A DNA stretch of 64,000 nucleotides from Marixanthomonas sp963974425 (GCF_963974425.1 NZ_CAXBCK010000017.1:1-64000); one strand, 5' to 3'; shown: positions 1-9,138, counted from the stretch's first letter. A program made the numbers and translations. The notes: generated from the letters alone by a model not told the origin.

Positions 1-2
1 AA

Positions 3-356
3 GAGTACCTAAAACCAAAATTTGATCTTTCTGAATTTGCCGATTGGTATCAAGAGCGGAGGATAAATATAGAAGAAGAAGGCTACGATTTTATCCCAGA
101 GGTAACTCAATACTTTCAAAAATTGCCCATACCCAAATCACTGGCCAAGTATGTTACCGAGATTAACCAAGATGGAGGGAATGATATATATTTTAACCTG
201 TTGCATTTTCATGATGGAGAAGGAGACGGATTTGATATCGAATCTACGGAAGATGCTAAACACTTTCCTAACTTAAAAAAAGTGACGCTTTGTTATGCCA
301 AAGCGGATACAAAAGAACAATTTAAGACTCTCGGGATTGAGGTTATTGAATTTTGA
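3..356 (+). CDS. DUF6892-like protein, C-terminal part (5' end outside window)
   Basis: The frame is open from the first bases of the window to the TGA ending at 356, so the gene starts upstream. An internal TTG at 123 is a possible start but the preceding 40 codons read as ordinary protein, so I treat the gene as 5'-truncated by the window edge. The visible part has a soluble alpha/beta look with the stretch FNLLHFHDGEGDGFDIES followed by FPNLKKV, which resembles the DUF6892 family of Bacteroidota proteins; that assignment is from memory and moderate at best. Function unknown. No signal peptide can be judged because the N-terminus is missing. Confidence 0.6.
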   Translation, partial: EYLKPKFDLSEFADWYQERRINIEEEGYDFIPEVTQYFQKLPIPKSLAKYVTEINQDGGNDIYFNLLHFHDGEGDGFDIESTEDAKHFPNLKKVTLCYAKADTKEQFKTLGIEVIEF

Positions 357-385
357 GAACCAAACAAGTAGAATAAAAATTAAAA

Positions 386-401
386 TCCCTGAAAACAGGG
401 A
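386..401 (+). terminator. Short hairpin after the first gene (possible weak terminator)
   Basis: TCCCTG-AAAA-CAGGGA forms a perfect 6-bp stem with a tetraloop 30 bases after the stop at 356. No run of T follows (the next bases are ATGCCCCTC), so it is at best a weak intrinsic terminator or an RNA 3'-end stabiliser. Confidence 0.3.
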
Positions 402-422
402 ATGCCCCTCTCTTTAATCCCC

Positions 423-451
423 ATAGGTTTGTACTAATAACACAAACCTAT
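423..451 (+). promoter_or_regulatory. Perfect 10-bp inverted repeat just before a start codon
   Basis: ATAGGTTTGT (423-432) and ACAAACCTAT (442-451) are exact inverted copies separated by 9 bases; the ATG of the next gene is at 457. It could be an operator, a hairpin masking the ribosome site, or part of a terminator for the upstream gene. There is no T-run after it, which argues against a simple terminator. Confidence 0.45.
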
Positions 452-456
452 ATCCT

Positions 457-765
457 ATGAAAAAACTAAACGCATTAATTTATGTTGCTTTGGCAATCCA
501 CCTTATTTTACTACTTCTTATTGGTATTGAAGGAAGCGATGATGAAGACGTTATAAAATTTTTAGCGATTTTTATTTCAATTCCGGTCTCTATAAATTGT
601 ATTGGCTTTTGTTTACTACAATTTACCAGTAATTCCAAGTTAGGGGCCAAGATTTTTATGTACTCAAGTTACGTTTTTGTGCCAATAGGGTTGATTGGGG
701 TAACAGGGGCAAAAAAAATATTGGACGATATAAACAAAAAATCAATGACCAATGAAAACCTATAA
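457..765 (+). CDS. Small three-TM membrane protein, unknown
   Basis: A 102-residue protein with three hydrophobic segments (about residues 5-23, 35-56 and 67-88) separated by short charged loops, including an acidic GSDDEDV loop after the first. I do not recognise a family. It overlaps the next gene by 14 bases (ATG at 752, stop at 763-765), so the two are almost certainly co-translated. The gene begins six bases after a perfect inverted repeat. Confidence 0.6.
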   Translation: MKKLNALIYVALAIHLILLLLIGIEGSDDEDVIKFLAIFISIPVSINCIGFCLLQFTSNSKLGAKIFMYSSYVFVPIGLIGVTGAKKILDDINKKSMTNENL

Positions 766-1159
766 AATCAAAGAAAAAGGACAAAAAAATTCTATGGTAG
801 CCATTCTTGTTATAGGTGCCATTTTATTGGTGTTTTTTATAGCTACAGGCTACATATTGTTTCCTGTAGTGCCTGCATTAATACTATTGATTTTTTCATA
901 TTACTGGCATAAAAAAAATGATGTGCTGGTTTTTGATGTAAATCACCTAGAATTTAAATTTTCTCCATTTCAAAGTAAAAGATTCATAAAATATAAAACG
1001 ATAACAGATCTTAAATATAGCTCCAAAAAAAAAGTAGCACTTCTTTTTACTGAAGGGAAAAAAGTGAAACTCCCTGTCGGAGGCTTAGAAGAGCAAGATG
1101 CAAAAGAAACCCTATCTTTTTTAAAAGAACAAGTGCAACAAAATACTATTGCAGCTTAA
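752..1159 (+). CDS. Small membrane protein with cytoplasmic PH-like tail, unknown
   Basis: A 135-residue protein. Two closely spaced hydrophobic segments (about 15-35 and 37-52) form a hairpin; the rest is a basic, beta-rich tail (LVFDVNHLEFKFSPF, ITDLKYSSKKKVALLF) typical in outline of bacterial PH-like domains that follow a TM hairpin. The family resemblance is structural only and not certain. It overlaps the preceding small membrane gene by 14 bases and the next gene starts 10 bases after its stop, so it lies inside a tight operon. Confidence 0.6.
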   Translation: MKTYKIKEKGQKNSMVAILVIGAILLVFFIATGYILFPVVPALILLIFSYYWHKKNDVLVFDVNHLEFKFSPFQSKRFIKYKTITDLKYSSKKKVALLFTEGKKVKLPVGGLEEQDAKETLSFLKEQVQQNTIAA

Positions 1160-1169
1160 AATAAAGTCT

Positions 1170-1940
1170 ATGAACAAATTATATTTAGCATTTGTTGTTA
1201 TGTGTGTTGTTTTAATTTCCCAAGCGCAAACTAATGAAATTAATAAACGAGATTTGGAACAACTTACAGAACAAATTCTTAAAAAGCATTATAAAAAAGA
1301 CTATACTTCTCACCAAGTGAGAAAATCTAAAAGTCTTTTAGATAGTATCTTTCTTCATACAAAAGCTTCCCATAGTATAGAAATAAAAGCAGATTACACT
1401 ACTAAGACACCAAGTATTAAAACGGTAGTTTCGAAAGATAGAAATGTACGGGTAGTTATGGCTTACCCACTCAACCTACCCGAAATAAAGATTGTTCAAT
1501 ATTCAAAAAACAAAGAACAGTTGTTTCTTTTTTCAGATTATGTAGCACAATTAAAATTAGAAGGTGAGGTAAGAATGCAACTTGATGCTGCTTACAATCT
1601 AAAGGAAGATGCTTATCTATTTAGTTGTACCCGTTTTGGTTTTTGGACTAGCCCAGAAGATGTTCACGCCTTTGTAGTCAATTTAAGTTCTGGCGAATTT
1701 AATACTAATCCTAGCATGGTGTTTTCTGAAAAACTAGAGGCGAATTACACTCACTTTGCCCCAGAAATTGATACGAAACCCTATTTTAAGATAATTTATA
1801 ATAAAGAGGATAATATTCTTACCACACCTATTCATATAAATGGGGAAATAAGAGGAATACAACTCTATGAATATGATGAAAAAAAGGAAAAGTTTACTTC
1901 TTTAGCAATGGAAGAAGCCCCAGCACAACAAAAAAAATAA
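1170..1940 (+). CDS. Exported protein of unknown function
   Basis: Starting at the ATG at 1170 gives a 256-residue protein whose N-terminus is a clean Sec signal peptide (MNKLYLAFVVMCVVLISQAQ, cleavage after QAQ). An in-frame TTG at 1149 would add seven basic residues and overlap the upstream gene, which I consider less likely. The mature part is mixed alpha/beta without cysteines suggestive of a lipoprotein. No family recognised. Three bases separate it from the following lipoprotein gene, implying one transcript. Confidence 0.6.
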   Translation: MNKLYLAFVVMCVVLISQAQTNEINKRDLEQLTEQILKKHYKKDYTSHQVRKSKSLLDSIFLHTKASHSIEIKADYTTKTPSIKTVVSKDRNVRVVMAYPLNLPEIKIVQYSKNKEQLFLFSDYVAQLKLEGEVRMQLDAAYNLKEDAYLFSCTRFGFWTSPEDVHAFVVNLSSGEFNTNPSMVFSEKLEANYTHFAPEIDTKPYFKIIYNKEDNILTTPIHINGEIRGIQLYEYDEKKEKFTSLAMEEAPAQQKK

Positions 1941-1943
1941 AAT

Positions 1944-2364
1944 ATGAAAAAAATAGTATTGATACTTGTCGCCATCCAGTTCTTGACTTCTTGCTCAAAA
2001 GATAATGATCCTCGCCACGATTACCCTAAAAATATGAATATTGTCTTTCAATTAGATGCTACCGATGTGGATAGAAATATTCAAATTAAATCGTCTATTA
2101 TTGGAAAGGATATAGAAATTATAAATAAATCTAACGGTAGTACAGTATTGCCCTATAAGAAAGAATACATTCATCAAAAAATCCCTTTTTGACACAAAGC
2201 TGGTTTTAGAATATCAGGATTATTCTACTGTAATGATAGGGGAGTCTTTTCAGCCCTATACCATCACATTATATATAAGAGTAAACAATAATATTGTTTC
2301 TCAAAAGGAAGTAGAGGTTCTTGAGTCTGGACAGGTTGAATATATCTTATTCGATATAGAATAA
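1944..2364 (+). pseudogene. Lipoprotein gene split by a +1 shift in a T run
   Basis: The reading frame from ATG 1944 encodes a lipoprotein signal (MKKIVLILVAIQFLTSC) and stops at 2190-2192 after 82 residues. The stop lies in CCCTTTTTGACACAAAG: reading the five T's as four restores an uninterrupted frame that continues DTKLVLEYQDYSTVMIGESF to a TAA at 2362-2364. The restored product would be about 139 residues and would end seven bases before the next gene, as expected for this tight operon. Either a real frameshift mutation or a homopolymer sequencing error. Function of the protein is unknown. Confidence 0.65.
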
Positions 2365-2371
2365 CATAATT

Positions 2372-3484
2372 ATGAGAGTTTTTTTTTTATTTAATTTATT
2401 TTTTGTTGTTCTTTTTTTAGGTTGTAAAAAGAACACTCCTACCGCAGAACAATTAAAAACATATAAAGAAGTAAAACATAGATTTCCGAATAAAGTTACC
2501 AAAAAGGAAAATGTTACGGGGTTGGGTTTAAACATCCCTTTTCATTACGTTATAGAAAACGTGAACGCTCGATTTAGAGAAGAGTTAAGAACAAATACCA
2601 CTCCTTCAAAAATTTTTGGATTAGGATCAAACCTAACAACCTTTAACGGTTTTGATGGGAGTGTCTATTTAATTGAAAATAGTCAAGCTGATGCTTTTTC
2701 AATGGACAAAATCTTCAAAAAACATTCGTCTCGTATAAAATCCATAGAATATCAAGATGCAGAAAGTATCGTTTTTCGTGATCGATATATGGTGTACAAA
2801 ACAGTATTTTATCGTTATATAGCAAAAGAAAGGGTTCACATTATCTTTGAGAGCACCAATGTCATGCAAGGAAACGATATATTTAATACAGACGGTACTA
2901 ACCCATCATTATTATCCCAAGGGGTATATGATTTGCAGGTAGCTAAGACTTTGTTTAAAGAAAGAGCTCAGGTAAAATTGGATACGGTATCCTGGAAATC
3001 GTTTAAAAATGATTTAACCCGCAATCAACTTCAAACCTATAAAAATGTTGCCTCCCAAATAGCAACTGTTGCCGATACGATATCTTTAGATTGCGATATT
3101 GAAAGACCTTATGAGGATATAGTTCCTTATATAGGAATGATCAAGGTTCAAGAAAAAAGCCCTTTGCTAACAATTTTTAATACAACAAGCTCTGATAAAG
3201 AGATAAGCCGATTGCTTTCAAAAGAGGCTGAAATTATTGATTATTATACAGCCAGAGACTACGGCACACTACTAGTAAAGAAAGATAAAAAAAACGTAGT
3301 TATAGCTTTAAGCCCCATTTATTTATCGGCACCGAGTGATTATGTTTATGTTTCCCTTAGTTTATACACCAATAAAAGGGGAGAACAGGTTTTAATATAT
3401 GTCTTTCCGCAGAATGAAGCCATGGCTTACTTTTATTCAAAGTTCTTCACAAGTATTAAAAATATAAATGTTGGTAATGATTAG
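2372..3484 (+). CDS. Lipoprotein of unknown function
   Basis: A 370-residue protein with a lipoprotein signal ending in LFLGC (Cys18), so it is predicted to be anchored in the envelope. The remainder is a soluble alpha/beta sequence with no motif I recognise. It begins seven bases after the frame-restored end of the preceding lipoprotein. Its last bases overlap the ATG at 3477 of the next (frameshifted) gene in the arrangement ATGATTAG, a sign of translational coupling. Confidence 0.6.
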   Translation: MRVFFLFNLFFVVLFLGCKKNTPTAEQLKTYKEVKHRFPNKVTKKENVTGLGLNIPFHYVIENVNARFREELRTNTTPSKIFGLGSNLTTFNGFDGSVYLIENSQADAFSMDKIFKKHSSRIKSIEYQDAESIVFRDRYMVYKTVFYRYIAKERVHIIFESTNVMQGNDIFNTDGTNPSLLSQGVYDLQVAKTLFKERAQVKLDTVSWKSFKNDLTRNQLQTYKNVASQIATVADTISLDCDIERPYEDIVPYIGMIKVQEKSPLLTIFNTTSSDKEISRLLSKEAEIIDYYTARDYGTLLVKKDKKNVVIALSPIYLSAPSDYVYVSLSLYTNKRGEQVLIYVFPQNEAMAYFYSKFFTSIKNINVGND

Positions 3485-4107
3485 TACTACTGACGAGGAA
3501 TATAAAGTAGCTAAACAAGTAAAAAATGGAACCCTCCGCTTGAATGAAAAAATACCTTCCTTTTACAACTTGGATATATGAAACATTTGGGTTTAAACCG
3601 TTGCATATAATGACTTTTGAACTACCCGATGCCATTCGGTTAGAGATAATTTTTGAATATGAGAAAGAAATCCGGTTTTTTGAAAGTTTCGGTATTACCG
3701 ATAGCTTGTACAATAAAGAATATGCAGCACAGATTAGCAATACGTTTTCTTCCATGTACCTGCCTAAGGGTCATAAAAGTCTCTTTGTTACTTTTAGCAG
3801 CTTTGCTCCGTTTGCTATTTCAGAAGCCAATCAAAAAATGACTGTTGGGGATATTCAAAGCATAGAATGCAAGTATAAAATAGTATGGAAAATACATAAT
3901 GGATATGTATTGTTCTATACCATCTGGCAACAAAACGATAGTCGCAACAATGCCATAAAAAAACAAATTATAGAAGATTATTACAGATGTATAAAACCCT
4001 ATGATGAGTTTGATTATATAAGCTTAGACAATGTGCCAATCCATTTTACCAGTAAAGAGCATTTTTACAAAAACTATGATGGTAATTGGTACAACTTATA
4101 CAGATAA
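3477..4107 (+). pseudogene. Unknown cytoplasmic protein gene split by a +1 shift in an A run
   Basis: ATG 3477 overlaps the upstream stop codon and opens MISTTDEEYKVAKQVKNGTL, but this frame stops about 36 codons later. A second frame opening at ATG 3544 carries the remaining 187 residues to TAA 4107. The switch falls in the A6 run of AATGAAAAAATACC: with one A fewer the two pieces fuse smoothly into LNEKYLPFTTWIYETFGF and give about 209 residues. The short 3544 start alone would lack any upstream coupling. No family recognised; no signal peptide. Alternative: the gene simply begins at 3544 and the upstream frame is coincidence. Confidence 0.55.
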
Positions 4108-4125
4108 GTTGTTAAACTAGAAATT

Positions 4126-5451
4126 ATGAAATCACTAACCAACCTGTTTCCAATAGTCGATGAAATAAGCAAGTTATTGTTTCGGGAACACTATCAACCA
4201 ACAATAGCGATGCAGCTGTATTATTTGCTTACAGATACGGAAAAATCTGAATCAGAAAAAACAGATAACTTTACTTATGCGGTAATTGAACTGTTAAAAA
4301 ACCTGAACCTTGCTTATGTCAACGATTTTTCACTTGATATATACGACGTATCTTCCATATCCATATTTTTTTTAGATGAGCCTATTGATTGTGATGAGGG
4401 TACTTGTGAAGATGAAGAACTTGACGATCTTTACTTAATTTTAGATGACCAATTTAAAAAGTACAATCAAAAAACACTTCTTATTCACACTTCTGGCTGT
4501 GAGCTTATATTTTTACCATTACCGATTGAGACTGCCAAAAAACTTCAAAAAATCTGTTTACATTTTGATTACTTCAAAGTATCGGATTATATTTATGATA
4601 CCAGTATTGTTTTTAAAGACTCTTTCGAGGTTTTATCTATCATATACGACAAACAAGTTCCAGAAACACCTGTACTTTTTAAAGATAGAAAAATAACCTT
4701 CGATCTTTTTTTCAGGATTTTAGAAACCCCTTTATTATCAAGTGATACTCTTTTTTCAACTTGGAACACCTTGGAAGAGTCGGTTGAACTTTTAAAAGAT
4801 GAAGGTGAAAATAGGTCATTTTTAGAAAAAATATTAAATAAAAGAAAAGCAAAAACGTACTCTATCTTTATTAACAACAAAGCCAAAGAGTTGTCATTGG
4901 TATGGTCGTCTAAAGACCCAGATGAATTGTTGGTGTTTTATACATCGTTAAAAGATGAAATTTCAGAAAAAACAGAACAGCCCTATTTTTTAACAAAAGG
5001 GACTACAGAAACCTACACCATACCAGAAAAACATCCTATGTATATTTTATGGGAGAGAACCTTAAAAGGCCTTGAGAATTTTGAGTACTATAAACCTCAA
5101 ATAAATTATAAAGAGTTATGGCAATTAGTAAATAGCCCTAGATTTTCTGAAACTGATTACGAAACAGTTTTTAAACACCCTAGTAAACCCATTCAACACC
5201 ACGTTCGTCACGTAGCACATACAAACCCTGAAAAAGAGCTTTATCCTATGCTGGCGATTCAGGTGGGGAGCGATTATTTTTATTATCGTGCTTATAAAAA
5301 GGGATATCATGCTTTTTTTAGTCCCGATGATGGTGACTATGAATTAATCTTGACACAACAAAATGAGCGCTATTTTTGGGCCGTTACGTTATTTACTGAA
5401 ATATATACCCTAATCAAGTCAGAATCTATAATAGAATTTCCCTGTATATAG
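4126..5451 (+). CDS. Unknown 441-residue cytoplasmic protein
   Basis: ATG lies 18 bases after the previous gene. The product has no signal peptide or membrane segment, is acidic in its first third (DEGTCEDEELDDL) and seems built from several alpha/beta units. I do not recognise a domain. Position and spacing place it as the last-but-one member of the run of unknown envelope genes that starts at 457; whether it acts with them is a guess from context only. Confidence 0.6.
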   Translation: MKSLTNLFPIVDEISKLLFREHYQPTIAMQLYYLLTDTEKSESEKTDNFTYAVIELLKNLNLAYVNDFSLDIYDVSSISIFFLDEPIDCDEGTCEDEELDDLYLILDDQFKKYNQKTLLIHTSGCELIFLPLPIETAKKLQKICLHFDYFKVSDYIYDTSIVFKDSFEVLSIIYDKQVPETPVLFKDRKITFDLFFRILETPLLSSDTLFSTWNTLEESVELLKDEGENRSFLEKILNKRKAKTYSIFINNKAKELSLVWSSKDPDELLVFYTSLKDEISEKTEQPYFLTKGTTETYTIPEKHPMYILWERTLKGLENFEYYKPQINYKELWQLVNSPRFSETDYETVFKHPSKPIQHHVRHVAHTNPEKELYPMLAIQVGSDYFYYRAYKKGYHAFFSPDDGDYELILTQQNERYFWAVTLFTEIYTLIKSESIIEFPCI

Positions 5452-5476
5452 GGATATATGGTTTGCTTGATAAGTA

Positions 5477-5484
5477 TAGTTTTG
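5477..5484 (+). promoter_or_regulatory. Possible -7 element TAGTTTTG
   Basis: TAGTTTTG matches the Bacteroidota -7 pattern TAnnTTTG and lies 25 bases before the ATG at 5509. No TTG sits at the usual distance upstream, so support is partial. Confidence 0.35.
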
Positions 5485-5508
5485 TTTTAACTTACTAAAC
5501 CAATATCG

Positions 5509-6081
5509 ATGAAACAAAACAACTACTTACTACTGTTACTTGTATTTATTGCTTCTTGTCAAGAAATGGACAAATCCAATTCGGCTGAAGCTTCAGATAA
5601 ATCAACAATAACGACGACGCAGTATGACGAAGAAGGGAATATACGGGATATTAAGTATGATGATATGACCGATGAAGAATACAGGGAATATCGCCTTCAA
5701 ATTCAAGAACAAAATGTCTTAAAACAACAAATAAGGGAAGCAGAAAAACAAATTACGTTTAGCATCTATACCTACAATGTCGGGGGCATAAAAAAGGTGA
5801 CAGTTTTATTGGATCAAAAAAATAATAAAGGAGAGGTTTTAAAACGGGGCTCACTTGCGATTCCCGTAAAATGGGAGGAAAAGGATTGTATTATTACCAT
5901 AGCTCCCATAGAAAACCATAAAACTCAATACAGAAAGTTTAAGCGCATAGATTATAAAACCATTCAGCACCTTCCCAACGATAGTACTGAAGGGAAATTA
6001 TTTTATGGAGAACTTGGATATCAAGATAATTTGAAAATTTTGAACATTTTAGAAAAAATGGAGGCCGAAGTGGGTTCTTGA
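5509..6081 (+). CDS. Lipoprotein of unknown function
   Basis: A 190-residue protein with a strong lipoprotein signal ending IASC (Cys17). The mature part is rich in charged residues: a predicted helical region (EYREYRLQIQEQNVLKQQ, about 62-90) and a C-terminal beta-rich region. A -7-like TAGTTTTG at 5477 suggests it may have its own promoter. No family recognised. Confidence 0.6.
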   Translation: MKQNNYLLLLLVFIASCQEMDKSNSAEASDKSTITTTQYDEEGNIRDIKYDDMTDEEYREYRLQIQEQNVLKQQIREAEKQITFSIYTYNVGGIKKVTVLLDQKNNKGEVLKRGSLAIPVKWEEKDCIITIAPIENHKTQYRKFKRIDYKTIQHLPNDSTEGKLFYGELGYQDNLKILNILEKMEAEVGS

Positions 6082-6192
6082 TAAGGAAATTATAAAGTAA
6101 GCAGGGCTGATAAGAATATGTTTGGTCTTGTAAAACCTATCAAACAGATTTTTTTCAGTTTTAAATAAAAGCAATATCTTCGATTTTTTCTT

Positions 6193-8283
6193 TTGAAACG
6201 ACTTAAAACAAATACCAGTTTTATATTATTTTTATTGCTAGCTGTGCAGGTATCCAAAGCGCAAACTGCAACAAAAGCAACCTCTTTATTTAAGAAAGGA
6301 ATTTCATTAATCGATACGGACCAACAATATGAAAAAGGGATTAAACTCTTAGATTCGGCTTTACTCTATTCGCCCTCTAAGTCCATAGAAATCCAAATAA
6401 ATTTTGCGAAAGGGGTTGCTTTAAACTCACAAGGGAAACTGTCGTTGGCAGCACTGAGTTTACAAAAAAATATTCCGCTTATAAATACATTTGGCCCAGG
6501 TTTAAAAAATAAATTCCATGCCAATAATTATAGGGTCTTGGGCGATATTTATAAAAGCAAGGGAGAACCAGTAAAGTCAATGGAATTTTATCAAAAAGCC
6601 CTTCGTTATGCCGAAAAGCACAACAAAGCGAGTAAGGCTATTGTGTTGCATCAAATAGCGGTTCTCTTATTAGAAAAAGAAGAATACACAGAGGCAGAAC
6701 GCTATCTTAACCTTGCAACAGATCAATATTTAAATGAGTCGTTACGATTGGGTAAATACTTGAACTTAGGCGAAGTTTATGTAAAAACCAATAGGTATAT
6801 AGAGGCCGAAAAACAATATGCGGCTGCGAAAGAATTAGCGATTAAAACCAATAACAATAATGCGTTGAGTTATGTTTATTTGGGGTTGGCCACCATACAT
6901 TTTGAAGAAAAGGAGTACATCCAGGCGATACGGTTTTACGAGCAGGCCAATACTTTATCGGAGCAGTTAGGCACAAAACAAACAGAGGTTTCTTCTTTGT
7001 TGAATTTAGCACTTTCTTATGCTAAAACCGGGCAACACTTTAAAGCATTGCCTTATTTAAAAGATGCTGAAACTATGTTGGGTGAATCCTCTTCCAAAAT
7101 GCTCCAAATGCATCTGAACGCTATTTTTGCTTCGGTTTATGAGAACATGGGTTCCTATGAAAAAAGTATTGTTCATTTAAAAAAAGAAGCTCAGCTAAAA
7201 GATAGTATTTTCAGTGCTGAAAAAAACAAACAGTTTGAAGAACTTAAAATAGCCTATGAATCAGAAAAGCAACAACAAGAAATCGAATTCCTTACGCTTC
7301 AAAAAAAGAAAAATGAATTAGAGCTTTTTAGGCAAGAAGAAGCTTTAAAAAACCTGACATTAGAAAAAGAATTGGAAGGGGCACGGCAGGAAAATACTAT
7401 TTTACAACTGCAGCAAAACACGACCAAAAGTGAGAATAAAATTGCATTATTAAAGAAAAGCCAAGAAGTAACAAAGGCAGAAGCAGAACAGTCCAAACTT
7501 ATAAAAAATGCTTACCTAATTGGTTTTTTTGTATTGTTAATTCCTCTTAGTGGATTGCTGTTTGTATATTATCAAAAACTGCATGCCGAACGTGAATTGT
7601 CTAAAAAACAGAAAGAATTAAATCAGCAACAGATAACCGAACTAGTGAAAGATCAGCAGCTTAATACAATTAAGGCATCCATAAAAGGACAGGAGTTAGA
7701 AAGAGAACGTATTGCCCAAGAATTACACGATTTTATTGGAGGAAACTTGGCTGCTATAAAGTTACAATTAGAAAATTTCAAATTAGATACCCCTAAGTTA
7801 CAAACGGTCCTAACCCACTTAGATGAAACTTATGAACAGGTACGCCATTTATCACACGACTTATTATCAAAAAAGATTAAAGAAAATTTATTTACTGATT
7901 TAGCGGATGACTATCTAAAAAGTTTATCTGCCTCAAGTGATTTAAATATTAACTTCATACCCTTTAATGAACATCTTATTAACCAATCTGATATTAAAAT
8001 TCAAACTACATTATATAAGATATTACAAGAATTAATTAATAATACAATTAAACATGCAAATGCCACCGTTATAGATGTAAATGTGAGTGCTTCAAGTAAT
8101 TTTATCAATCTTCTTTTTGAAGATAATGGTGGAGGTTTTGAAAAAGAAAATTCTTTAAAAGGAGTTGGTTTAATTAATATTGAAAAAAGAGTGAAAAAAA
8201 TAAATGGAACATTAAATATCGATACTGTTTTAGGTAGAGGAACCTTAATCGATATAACCATACCTTATAAATATGAATTATGA
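6193..8283 (+). CDS. TPR-containing HisKA_3 sensor histidine kinase
   Basis: A 696-residue two-component sensor. Order: Sec signal peptide (to KAQ, about residue 24), TPR repeats to about 340, a long coiled coil (about 340-435), one membrane segment (about 440-460), a second coiled coil, then the HisKA_3 dimerisation motif ERERIAQELHDFIGG with phospho-acceptor His512, and an HATPase domain with N-box (QELINNTIKHANA, about 609-621) and G-box DNGGGFE near 644. The start is TTG; no in-frame ATG precedes the signal peptide. The stop overlaps the response regulator start as ATGA at 8280, the normal pairing for this Bacteroidota type. Periplasmic TPRs presumably sense a protein or peptide ligand; the signal is unknown. 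Confidence 0.9.
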   Translation: MKRLKTNTSFILFLLLAVQVSKAQTATKATSLFKKGISLIDTDQQYEKGIKLLDSALLYSPSKSIEIQINFAKGVALNSQGKLSLAALSLQKNIPLINTFGPGLKNKFHANNYRVLGDIYKSKGEPVKSMEFYQKALRYAEKHNKASKAIVLHQIAVLLLEKEEYTEAERYLNLATDQYLNESLRLGKYLNLGEVYVKTNRYIEAEKQYAAAKELAIKTNNNNALSYVYLGLATIHFEEKEYIQAIRFYEQANTLSEQLGTKQTEVSSLLNLALSYAKTGQHFKALPYLKDAETMLGESSSKMLQMHLNAIFASVYENMGSYEKSIVHLKKEAQLKDSIFSAEKNKQFEELKIAYESEKQQQEIEFLTLQKKKNELELFRQEEALKNLTLEKELEGARQENTILQLQQNTTKSENKIALLKKSQEVTKAEAEQSKLIKNAYLIGFFVLLIPLSGLLFVYYQKLHAERELSKKQKELNQQQITELVKDQQLNTIKASIKGQELERERIAQELHDFIGGNLAAIKLQLENFKLDTPKLQTVLTHLDETYEQVRHLSHDLLSKKIKENLFTDLADDYLKSLSASSDLNINFIPFNEHLINQSDIKIQTTLYKILQELINNTIKHANATVIDVNVSASSNFINLLFEDNGGGFEKENSLKGVGLINIEKRVKKINGTLNIDTVLGRGTLIDITIPYKYEL

Positions 8284-8912
8284 AGCATAAAATAATTCTT
8301 GTTGATGATCATAAAATGTTTTTAGATGGACTTCTCAATATTTTAGAAGAAATACCCTCCATTGAAATAGTACTAAAAACTGATAATGCTAAAACTGTAA
8401 TAGCTTACTTAGAGAATCATAATCCTGTTGATTTAATTGTGTCAGATATTAGTATGCCAGATATAAGTGGAGTAGAATTGAGTGCATACGTCAAGAATAA
8501 AAAACCGGATACTAAAATGCTAATTGTAAGTATGCATAATAACCCTTCTATGTACCATAAATTGAAACAAATTAATGTAGATGGATATATTCAAAAAAAT
8601 GCTTCAAAAACTGTACTCTTAGAAGCTGTAAAAACAATTTTAGGAGGATCTGTATATTTTTCTGAAATGATTAAACAATCATATAATGAAAGTTTGTTTC
8701 AAAGTCAAAAAATAAAAGATGCTCCTCTTAGCGATCGGGAATTAGAAGTACTTAAATTAATTGCTCTTGAAAACACAACTAATGAAATAGCAAAGCAACT
8801 CTTTATAAGTAGGCATACTGTTGAAACTTACCGAAAAAACCTGTTATTAAAATTGGACGCTAAAAATCTAGCAGGTTTAACTAAGCATGCGATTTACCTA
8901 GGCTTGGTATAA
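8280..8912 (+). CDS. NarL/LuxR-family response regulator
   Basis: A 210-residue regulator with a receiver domain (residues 1-120; acidic pair DD9-10, phospho-acceptor Asp56 in SDISMPD, conserved Lys in GYIQK) and a C-terminal LuxR-type helix-turn-helix (about 148-206: LSDRELEVLKLIA, TNEIAKQLFISRHTVETY). It starts within the stop of the TPR kinase gene, so the pair is translationally coupled. Its targets cannot be read from the window. Immediately downstream is an IS3-type transposase remnant, so the region after it has been rearranged. Confidence 0.93.
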   Translation: MKHKIILVDDHKMFLDGLLNILEEIPSIEIVLKTDNAKTVIAYLENHNPVDLIVSDISMPDISGVELSAYVKNKKPDTKMLIVSMHNNPSMYHKLKQINVDGYIQKNASKTVLLEAVKTILGGSVYFSEMIKQSYNESLFQSQKIKDAPLSDRELEVLKLIALENTTNEIAKQLFISRHTVETYRKNLLLKLDAKNLAGLTKHAIYLGLV

Positions 8913-9138
8913 ATATTATTACTGAAGAACTTATATTTAATTCTGATAGAGGAATTTACTATGCTAGTTATAAATTTACCAATATCTTAAAAATCTATAA
9001 GGGACTTATACAACAATCTATGAGCAGCAAAGTAAACTGCTGGGAAAATGCAGTAGCTGAAAGTTTCTTTAAAAGCTTAAAGGTAGAAGGGGTATATAAA
9101 CACAATTACTGGCTTAGGTTAGAAGCTGAGTTATCTAT
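8913..9138 (+). pseudogene. IS3-family (IS150-like) transposase fragment
   Basis: A reading frame without a start runs through about 8912-9138 and encodes a piece of the OrfB integrase core: LIFNSDRGIYYASYKF, then SMSSKVNCWENAVAESFF and KSLKVEGVYKHNY. This is the region around the second Asp and the Glu of the DDE triad (SDRG and NAVAESFF). The N-terminal half, OrfA and the C-terminal end are missing, and no terminal inverted repeats are visible. The homology stops abruptly near 9138, where an integrase remnant on the other strand begins. Confidence 0.8.
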
